Shown here: piece after piece, positions 56,447 to 64,000 of the stretch | Layout of the letters: every line of letters starts with the position of its first letter | Numbering within the stretch: the first letter of the stretch is position 1 | Assembly: GCA_021776525.1 (NCBI GenBank) | Contig: JAJFFT010000006.1 | Span: 372,001-436,000 of the forward strand | DNA: 64,000 nucleotides | Direction of reading: 5' to 3' | Origin: Robiginitomaculum sp. | Lineage (GTDB): Bacteria; Pseudomonadota; Alphaproteobacteria; Caulobacterales; Maricaulaceae | Program-made: the position numbers and the translations under genes | Notes under the pieces: model-generated | The model's input: the letters and a program-made list of their open reading frames with translations, nothing else | What the model was told of the DNA's origin: nothing | The model's database searches: none

Positions 56447-57070
56447 TTAAGCCTTGTCAGCCAGACGCAAAAAGCGGTCGCGCATTTCCGCGCAATCCTT
56501 GAACACCCCGGCAAAGCGCGTGGTGATGGTGTCCACCCCATGATGGTGCACGCCGCGCGTCGACATGCACTGGTGCTGGGCAGTGATCATCACCGCCACG
56601 CCGCGGGGGTTTAATTCGTCCATCATGGCTTTGGAAATTTGCGCCGTTAGGTTTTCCTGGGTTTGCAGGCGCTTGGCATACATTTCCACCAGACGGGCCA
56701 TTTTCGAAAGCCCAACCACCCGGTCGGTCGGTAAATAGGCCACATGAGCCGTGCCGATAAAAGGGGCCATATGGTGTTCGCAATGACTTTGTACTTCGAT
56801 ATTACGCAACATGACGATGTCGTCATAGCCGGACACCTCTTCGAACGTGCGCGATAAAATCTCGGATGCATCGCCGTCATAGCCGGAAAACCATTCGCCA
56901 AAGGCACGGGTGACCCGTTTTGGTGTGTCCAGCAAGCCTTCGCGGCTCGGATCATCGCCGGCCCAGGCCAAAAGTGTACGCACAGCGGCTTCGGCTTCGG
57001 ACCGTGAAGGTCGGGCCTGTGCATCTTTAACCGCATGCAAGGTTGCGGCTTTGTTGGTAAAAGCATCCAT
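56447..57070 (-). CDS. folE: GTP cyclohydrolase I
   Basis: The 207-residue enzyme converts GTP to dihydroneopterin triphosphate, the first step of folate synthesis. It has zinc and catalytic residues in [20 protein letters not shown] and [22 protein letters not shown] at 57070 was chosen; the frame is open 15 codons further, and this start is preceded by GGGGA. The 240-bp region to divergent cysS contains ACCCT-N8-AGGGT but no gene. Confidence 0.95.
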   Translation of the reverse strand: MDAFTNKAATLHAVKDAQARPSRSEAEAAVRTLLAWAGDDPSREGLLDTPKRVTRAFGEWFSGYDGDASEILSRTFEEVSGYDDIVMLRNIEVQSHCEHHMAPFIGTAHVAYLPTDRVVGLSKMARLVEMYAKRLQTQENLTAQISKAMMDELNPRGVAVMITAQHQCMSTRGVHHHGVDTITTRFAGVFKDCAEMRDRFLRLADKA

Positions 57071-57310
57071 GGAAAATCCCCGGAGATTGCGGGGGAGGGG
57101 GTCGAGCCGGTCCATCCGGGCTTAACGCCCACCCTGTGAAGTCATGTTTGACCCTTTAAAGTTAGGGTGCATTCTTTTGCGCTTCAACCCCAATAAATTC
57201 AGGGTTTCGTGAACATACCGTGAGCATAAAGCCTGTGCACCCCCATTGCACAATTGGCGCAAATGCGTATTGAAGCCAGTTCCAGACACATAATTGAGAA
57301 CACTTAGGTC

Positions 57311-58699
57311 ATGACCATTCAGCTTTACGATACATATTCACGCCAAAAACGTGATTTTCATCCCGCCGACAAAACCCGGGTGACCATGTATTTGTGTGGC
57401 CCGACGGTGTATTCTTATGCCCATATCGGCAATGCTCGCCCGGCCGTGGTTTATGACGTGCTGTATCGTCTGTTGCGCCATGACTATGGCCAGGGCCATG
57501 TGGCCTATGCCCGCAACATTACCGATGTCGATGACAAGATTAACGCCGCCGCCAAAGCCCAGGGCGTGGCAATCAATGTTATCACCGATAAATTCACCCA
57601 GATTTACCGTGAAGATACGGCGGCGCTGAATGTTTTAAAACCCGATTTTGAGCCAACCGCCACCGGTCACATGAAAGAGATGATCGCGCTGGTAAAGCGC
57701 CTGATCGAGGCGGGCAATGCCTATGAGGCGGACGGTCATGTCTTGTTTGATGTGACCAGCTTTGACAGCTATGGCGCATTATCAAACCGCAAGTTGAAAG
57801 ACATGATTGCCGGGGCGCGCATCGAAGTGGCCGCATATAAACGCAATCCAGCCGATTTTGTCTTGTGGAAACCGGCCGATGACAATGATCCGGGCTGGAA
57901 AAGCCCCTGGGGCCGGGGTCGCCCGGGTTGGCATTTGGAATGTTCAGCCATGATCGAGGCGGTGCTGGGCACACGCATCGACATCCATGCCGGTGGTCAG
58001 GATCTGATCTTCCCGCACCATGAGAATGAGCGGGCGCAATCCATGTGCAGCCATGATGGCAAACGCCTGGCGAATTATTGGTTGCATAATGGCTTTTTGG
58101 ATCTGGATAGTGAGAAAATGTCCAAAAGCCTTGGCAATGTGAAACTGATCCATGAGCTGCTTAAAGACTGGCACGGCGAAGTGCTGCGCTTTGCGCTGCT
58201 TTCAGCCCATTACCGTGCACCGCTGGACTGGTCGCAAAACCTGCTAGAGCAATCCAAAACCACGCTGGACCGCTATTACGGCACCTTGCGTCGCCTGTCT
58301 GATGTGAAAGCCGCCAAAGTATCGGCACCGGATGGTTTTATTGCCGCTTTGCACGATGATCTGAACACGCCGCAGGCCTTTGCCAAACTTTCAACACTCG
58401 CCACCCAGGCCAATAAGGCCGAAAAGGATGACGAGAAGGCCAAGTTAAAAGGCGAATTGTTGGCCATCGGGGCGCTGTTGGGCCTTTTTGAAGAAGAGCC
58501 GGAAAGTTGGTTCAAAAGCGATAAAGGCCTTAGTGAAAAAGATCTGGATGCAGATGCCATCGATAAACTGGTTGCTGCACGGGTCCAGGCCCGCGCCGAT
58601 AAAGACTGGGGCGAAGCGGACCGTATTCGTGATGTGTTGTCGCAAATGAATATCGTTATTGAGGACAAGGGCGAAGGCAGCATCTGGCGCCGCCAATAA
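57311..58699 (+). CDS. cysS: cysteinyl-tRNA synthetase
   Basis: The 462-residue class I synthetase has MYLCGPTVYSYAHIGNARP, which contains the zinc cysteine and the HIGH-type motif, and the KMSKSLGN loop. ECSAM and IHAGGQDLIFPHHENERAQ carry further zinc ligands. It charges tRNA-Cys. The length is normal. Confidence 0.97.
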   Translation: MTIQLYDTYSRQKRDFHPADKTRVTMYLCGPTVYSYAHIGNARPAVVYDVLYRLLRHDYGQGHVAYARNITDVDDKINAAAKAQGVAINVITDKFTQIYREDTAALNVLKPDFEPTATGHMKEMIALVKRLIEAGNAYEADGHVLFDVTSFDSYGALSNRKLKDMIAGARIEVAAYKRNPADFVLWKPADDNDPGWKSPWGRGRPGWHLECSAMIEAVLGTRIDIHAGGQDLIFPHHENERAQSMCSHDGKRLANYWLHNGFLDLDSEKMSKSLGNVKLIHELLKDWHGEVLRFALLSAHYRAPLDWSQNLLEQSKTTLDRYYGTLRRLSDVKAAKVSAPDGFIAALHDDLNTPQAFAKLSTLATQANKAEKDDEKAKLKGELLAIGALLGLFEEEPESWFKSDKGLSEKDLDADAIDKLVAARVQARADKDWGEADRIRDVLSQMNIVIEDKGEGSIWRRQ

Positions 58700-58718
58700 T
58701 TACGCCTATATCTTTGGC

Positions 58719-59150
58719 ATGGATCACGACCTTTATAACACCGCCATTTTAACACTGGCCGCCGGCATCCCACATCTGGGAAAGCTGGAAAACCCGGATG
58801 GAATGGCCGAAAAGTCGGCGCGTTTATGCGGCTCGAAAGTCAGTGTGCAGGTGAAACTGGATGACGCCGGGCGGGTCAGTGATTTTGCCCAGGAAGTCAA
58901 AGCCTGTGCGCTGGGTCAGGCGGCTTCGGCGATTTTAGGCCAGCATGTGCTTGGCGCCAGCCTTGATGAGTTAACCGCAGCCCGCGATGGCTTTGCCGCC
59001 ATGATCAAGGACGGTGCGTCGCCGCCTGCGGGACGGTTTGGCGATCTGAACACGCTGGCCGCTGTCAAAGACTATCCCCAACGTCACGCCTCGGCGCTTC
59101 TTCCCTTTGAGGCGGTGGTGGACGCGGTTGAAACGGCATTGGCCCAATAA
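58719..59150 (+). CDS. IscU/NifU-N-like iron-sulfur scaffold protein, third cysteine missing
   Basis: The 143-residue protein resembles the N-terminal NifU/IscU fold, with the first two conserved cysteines at C37 (RLCGSKVSV) and C63 (KACALGQ), the same positions as IscU Cys37 and Cys63. The usual HCS of the third cysteine is RHAS here (A124), so an intact cluster site is lacking. MDHDLYNTA at 58719 is chosen; the longer frame reads into cysS. It follows cysS by 19 bp. It could be a specialised or degenerate scaffold. Confidence 0.82.
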   Translation: MDHDLYNTAILTLAAGIPHLGKLENPDGMAEKSARLCGSKVSVQVKLDDAGRVSDFAQEVKACALGQAASAILGQHVLGASLDELTAARDGFAAMIKDGASPPAGRFGDLNTLAAVKDYPQRHASALLPFEAVVDAVETALAQ

Positions 59151-59213
59151 TTTCTGACGCTATGTCTCTCAAGACGCTTTAACGTCGCACTTCGGGCTTG
59201 ACCGAAAGGTGCT

Positions 59214-59350
59214 CCACCCTTCGAGGCTCCTTGCAGTCGCACCTCAGGATGAGGGTACAGTTTTAATCTCGACCTCAGGATGAGGTCATAGTCATATCTA
59301 ACTCCGCCTCATACTGAGGTGTGTAGCGTAGCGAAACCTCGAAGTATGGG
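59214..59350. repeat. imperfect inverted repeat (CCTTCGAGG...ACCTCAGGATGAGG family)
   Basis: The left arm (59214-59254) includes CCACCCTTCGAGGCTCC and ACCTCAGGATGAGG; the right arm (59307-59350) is its inverse with several mismatches (CCTCATACTGAGGTG and AACCTCGAAGTATGGG). An extra half copy GACCTCAGGATGAGG lies between (59271-59285). It belongs to the palindromic intergenic repeats of alphaproteobacteria. Confidence 0.75.
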
Positions 59351-59416
59351 GGCCTCCATCTGGCAAAACTATACCCCAACCGCCCCGGTGTGGGATAAAT
59401 GCGTGCAACCCACACC

Positions 59417-59510
59417 CTCGTCGCCCTCTGGCTTGACCAGTGGGTCCATAGGGAATTCATGCACATATGGCCTTGCCTTATGGGTCCTCCGGTCAAGCCG
59501 TAGGACGACA
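59417..59510. repeat. long imperfect palindrome (GGCTTGACC family)
   Basis: The arms TGGCTTGACCAGTGGGTCCA (59429-59448) and its inverse at 59481-59499 (GGGTCCTCCGGTCAAGCC) form a hairpin with a loop of about 30 nt; pairing continues outward through GTCGCCCTC / TAGGACGAC with mismatches. It resembles a separate alphaproteobacterial intergenic repeat family and not a gene. Confidence 0.72.
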
Positions 59511-59876
59511 ACGCTGGTAATCCTGTGGATAGCGCGCCAAGGGTCAATCATGGTCCCTCATTGACCCTCACTGCGCCCCAACATTGCCCCTAAAGTGACC
59601 CTTATTCGCCAAAAAGCGTCCCTTAAATACGGCGAACTGTCCCTTTGTGCCCCTGCCCAAAGCGGGGATAAAGCGCGTTTATGCTCGCACGACTTGATGG
59701 CTTTATGATGGGTGTTTTATGAAGAGGGGACTTACGTGCTCAAAAGCTAAGCTTTAGCGTCGCGATAGCACAAGAAAAAAGAAATGTGTCAGGCCGACGT
59801 TTAGGGTGCGACGGCACCCCGGCGATCGTTCGCCGCCCCGTCGGAGGCGCTTTTTCGCGCCGCGAGACAAAAGAAA

Positions 59877-59951
59877 TGGTGGGCGATACTGGGATTGAAC
59901 CAGTGACCCCTACAATGTCAATGTAGTGCTCTCCCGCTGAGCTAATCGCCC
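59877..59951 (-). tRNA. tRNA-Val (anticodon GAC)
   Basis: On the minus strand GGGCGAT (acceptor) starts at 59951 and pairs with ATCGCCC; the D arm is AGCTCAGCGGGAGAGC. The anticodon stem CTACA/TGTAG encloses the loop TTGACAT (anticodon GAC), and GGTTCAATCCC is the T arm. The discriminator A is followed by an encoded CCA (59879-59877). It reads valine codons GUC/GUU. Confidence 0.97.
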
Positions 59952-60058
59952 TAAGACAAGGCTATGCTTGTGTTAAGAGCCGCGTCTATAGCCAAGCACT
60001 GGCCGCCGTGCAAGCGCTTGCGTCAGTTTTGCTGAGAATTGAGGGGTGAATACGCCGT

Positions 60059-60424
60059 TCAGGCGGCCATCACCCGTTCCACTTCGGCAACCAGTTCGCG
60101 CAAATGAAACGGTTTGGACAAAACTTTGGCGTCCTTGGGGGCCTGATGACCGGGATTTAGGGCCACAGCGGCAAAGCCGGTAATGAACATAATCTTCAAA
60201 GATTTGTCTTTCTCGGCAGCTTTGCGGGCCAGTTCGATCCCGTCAACGCCGGGCATAACAATGTCGGTCAGCAGCAAATCAAATTCTGTTGGTGTGGAAC
60301 GCAGTGCGTCCAGACCTTCGTCACCATCGGCACACGAGACCACCTCATGGCCGGCGCGTTCCAGTGCGTTCGCCAGAAAACCCCGCATAGAATCATCATC
60401 TTCTGCTAATAAAATCCGTGCCAT
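60059..60424 (-). CDS. cpdR: CpdR-type single-domain response regulator
   Basis: The 121-residue receiver domain has the acidic pocket E8/D9/D10 in LLAEDDDSM, phosphorylation site D54 in LLTDIVMPGVDG, and lysine in VLSKPFHL. GHEVVSCADGDEGLDAL and ITGFAAVALNPG match CpdR of Caulobacter, which, when unphosphorylated, helps load substrates onto ClpXP in the cell cycle under the CckA-ChpT relay. It ends MAA. It is followed by tRNA-Val on the same strand, with 107 bp between them. Confidence 0.92.
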   Translation of the reverse strand: MARILLAEDDDSMRGFLANALERAGHEVVSCADGDEGLDALRSTPTEFDLLLTDIVMPGVDGIELARKAAEKDKSLKIMFITGFAAVALNPGHQAPKDAKVLSKPFHLRELVAEVERVMAA

Positions 60425-60577
60425 GTCCCACTCCTAAGACCCGATTACACCCTTTTTTGGGGCTTTTTTATGTTCTTTGGACGATATAATACGCCAAGAG
60501 AGTAAAGGGGTGGTGAAGGCGGTGTGGTTTTCGCTATGCCCTTGACGGCGGATTAAAGGCGCGCAAGGTTCGCCATT

Positions 60578-61486
60578 ATGAATGTCTGGAGCACGCTTGA
60601 CGCGGCCAGTATGCCGTCGCGGACCATGCCCTGGCCTGAGCTTGAAACGCCATTTACGATGGTGGAACCAGCCGGGTCATTGCCGGTTCTGTTTGCGGCC
60701 CCGCATTCGGGGCGCCGCTATCCCAAAAGCTTTCAGCGATCCAGCGTCCTTGATACGCAAGCCTTGCGGGCCTCTGAGGATGCCTGGGTGGATCAGTTGT
60801 TTGCCGATGCCAGCCAATGTGGCGCAGCCGTACTGAACGCTCATTTTCCCCGCGCCATGTTGGACCCCAATCGGGCCGCAGACGAGTTAGACCCCACAAT
60901 GTATGCGGATCATTGCCCCACACCACAGCGGCCCAAAAGCGCCCGTGTTGCGGCTGGCCTTGGTGTTATTCCACGCATTGTGGCCGCCGGTGTTGATATT
61001 TATCCGGGAAGAATTTCCTATGCAGAGGCGATCGAGCGCCTGCATCATTTGTATACGCCCTATCACAAGGCATTGTTGGCCACACTGACAGCCCATAAAA
61101 AACGCTTTGGGTCGGCTTTGCTGGTGGATTGTCATTCCATGCCCTCCAATTGTGCGGCCCATTGCCCTGGTGGCAGCGCGGACTTTGTGCTGGGCGATGG
61201 CCATGGGCGCACCTGTACGCCGCAATTAAGCGCCCATGTGGAACACACCTTGATTCAGATGGGCTATAGGGTGGTGCGCAACACACCCTATTCGGGCGGA
61301 TATTCGACCTTGCGCTATGGCAAGCCGGCGCATGGGTTTGAAGCCCTGCAAATCGAGATCAATCGCGCCTTGTATATGGATGAAGAAAACCACAAAAAAG
61401 CCAAAGGCTTTGCTCGACTGCGCAAAGATATGCGTCTGTTGGGCCAATCGGTTTGCGATTATGTGGCTGCAAAAAACCCTCTTTGA
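60578..61486 (+). CDS. N-formylglutamate amidohydrolase
   Basis: The 302-residue protein resembles the FGase family: FAAPHSGRRYPKSF, the acidic EDAWVDQLFADA, HFPRAMLDPNRA, VDCHSMPS and EALQIEINRALYM. It hydrolyses N-formylglutamate, the last step of one histidine degradation pathway, though family members also act on other formyl or acyl amino acids. The divergent cpdR/amidohydrolase pairing is common in alphaproteobacteria. An in-frame ATG at residue 12 or 17 could also be the start. Confidence 0.88.
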   Translation: MNVWSTLDAASMPSRTMPWPELETPFTMVEPAGSLPVLFAAPHSGRRYPKSFQRSSVLDTQALRASEDAWVDQLFADASQCGAAVLNAHFPRAMLDPNRAADELDPTMYADHCPTPQRPKSARVAAGLGVIPRIVAAGVDIYPGRISYAEAIERLHHLYTPYHKALLATLTAHKKRFGSALLVDCHSMPSNCAAHCPGGSADFVLGDGHGRTCTPQLSAHVEHTLIQMGYRVVRNTPYSGGYSTLRYGKPAHGFEALQIEINRALYMDEENHKKAKGFARLRKDMRLLGQSVCDYVAAKNPL

Positions 61487-61494
61487 TAAAAAAA

Positions 61495-61514
61495 ACCGCG
61501 CCAAAAGGCGCGGT
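61495..61514. terminator. hairpin after the amidohydrolase gene
   Basis: ACCGCGCC-AAAA-GGCGCGGT, an 8-bp perfect stem with a tetraloop, 8 bp after the stop. A long A-run precedes it (U-tract on the minus strand) but no T-run follows, so termination of the plus strand is possible but weaker. Confidence 0.55.
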
Positions 61515-61706
61515 GGAGTCTTATAGGGAGGAAACACCCAAAAGGGTGGCGGCGTGCGACGCCGCAACGTATTAATAATATATTGCAGCGCACAAAAATC
61601 AAGGGTGCGGTGCACAAAACTGAAACTATCGCTATCTTTTCGATGATGATTGCTCTAGCTGACCCCTTTATATCATCCCAAACGCCTATCAAAGAGACCA
61701 ATTCCA

Positions 61707-63530
<1,824 letters not shown>

Positions 63531-63602
63531 GAAACCGGCACAACTCTTGCGGACATTTTGGCAGGCACGAAACAACGTGCCGGTCAAAAAAGTGAGTGCG
63601 TT

Positions 63603-63980
63603 ATGGTCAATTCAATAGATATTCATGTCGGTCGTCGTCTGCGTCGTCGTCGCCGCCTGCTTGGCATGACCCAGCAAGGGCTGGGCGAGCAAGTCGGTAT
63701 TCGGTTTCAGCAAATTCAAAAATATGAATGTGCGGCAAACCGGATCAGCGCCAGTCGCCTGTTTGACCTGTCCGAAGCCTTGCACGTTCCGGTGCAGTAT
63801 TTTTACGACGGCCTAAGTAATGAGGAGGCTGCCAATGATTCGCACGCTTTGCCGGCTGATATATTAACCCAGGGCGAAACCATGGAACTGGTCCGGGCCT
63901 ATTACACTTTGGATGAAAGTACCCGGCGCCGACTGTTGGAGCTAGCCAAAGCCATGAGCGGGTCTGCACCCGCGGCTTAA
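63603..63980 (+). CDS. XRE-family regulator conserved in alphaproteobacteria
   Basis: The 125-residue protein begins SIDIHVGRRLRRRRRLLGMTQQGLGEQVGIRFQQIQKYE, a Cro/CI-type domain with basic N-terminus, then FDLSEALHVPVQYFYDGLS. The C-terminal helix (ELVRAYYTLDESTRRRLLELAKAM) is typical of a small group found across alphaproteobacteria. Targets unknown. GTGAG lies upstream of ATG 63603. The open frame to 63558 is not used. The 20 bp after the stop hold nothing. Confidence 0.9.
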   Translation: MVNSIDIHVGRRLRRRRRLLGMTQQGLGEQVGIRFQQIQKYECAANRISASRLFDLSEALHVPVQYFYDGLSNEEAANDSHALPADILTQGETMELVRAYYTLDESTRRRLLELAKAMSGSAPAA

Positions 63981-64000
63981 ACGCCGACTGGTCGCGCGCG

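Larger units (their letters stand above)
59151..59876. other. repeat-rich intergenic region without genes
   Basis: No coding frame here is supported; the short open frames run through palindromes. From left to right I see an imperfect inverted repeat (59214-59350), a second long palindrome (59417-59510), a stretch of repeated TGACCC/GTCCCTT words (59540-59660), and small hairpins near 59800-59870 (GGCGATCGTTCGCC, GGCGCTTTTTCGCGCC). tRNA-Val begins at the right end. Confidence 0.8.

Noticed and set aside
59319..59564. Short open frames on both strands in the 59151-59876 gap
   Set aside because: They are read through palindromic repeats and have no coding character.

Overview
The window comes from a free-living Gram-negative alphaproteobacterium of moderate GC content. 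The evidence is a CpdR-type single-domain receiver, ftsEX divergent from an MJ0042 zinc-ribbon protein, a gloB/methyltransferase divergent pair, an rsmI-yraN-BON lipoprotein-gshB cluster, a GST-queG pair, an infC that appears to start at ATA, and palindromic intergenic repeats of a kind common in this class. The order is not resolved from sequence alone. The window is mostly chromosomal housekeeping sequence, tightly packed with many 1-8 nt start/stop overlaps. No phage, transposase, CRISPR array or rRNA was seen.

Layout. 1-4858: end of gltD and complete gltB (glutamate synthase). 4861-7951: a phage-shock module, with pspF facing away from a sigma-54 promoter that drives an unannotated 55-codon membrane ORF, pspA, pspB, pspC and an exported 84-residue protein. 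7948-11296: gloB, a methyltransferase, a chorismate mutase-like protein and hisC. 11276-15781: plsC, a DUF218 protein, ftsX and ftsE on the minus strand, then an MJ0042 zinc-ribbon protein and a HAD hydrolase. 16059-21275: selO, two exported proteins of unknown function, purH and an XRE/DUF2975 pair. 21484-29057: rdgB-hemW, an LpoA-like lipoprotein, then rsmI-yraN-BON lipoprotein-M48 protease-gshB.

29054-31848 is a visibly AT-richer two-gene insert: an exported serine hydrolase and a divergent membrane-anchored winged-helix/TPR regulator. 31832-43520 holds a PCuAC copper chaperone with a methyltransferase, a sarcosine-oxidase-family flavoenzyme, an aminotransferase, a Baeyer-Villiger-type monooxygenase, a CPBP protease, uppP, an M1 aminopeptidase lipoprotein, a CDF metal exporter and a GST. 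43501-50985 holds queG, a TPR protein, an alpha/beta hydrolase, two glycosyltransferases, infC, an acyltransferase and a LOG-family protein. 51047-55271 holds a large secreted PPC-domain protein and a PhoD phosphatase. 55334-63980 holds an RluD-type pseudouridine synthase, folE, cysS, an IscU-like scaffold, a repeat-rich gap, tRNA-Val(GAC), cpdR, an N-formylglutamate amidohydrolase, typA and an XRE regulator.

Functional threads: envelope maintenance (psp, ftsEX, uppP, plsC, LpoA-like, M48, BON); amino-acid, purine and folate biosynthesis (gltBD, hisC, purH, folE); translation and tRNA modification (infC, typA, cysS, rsmI, queG, RluD). The most unusual points are the extra psp-operon ORFs, two apparent non-AUG starts (infC ATA, ftsE ATT), the AT-rich hydrolase/regulator module fitted between two stop codons, an IscU-like protein lacking the third cluster cysteine, and the orphan PPC-repeat secreted protein.
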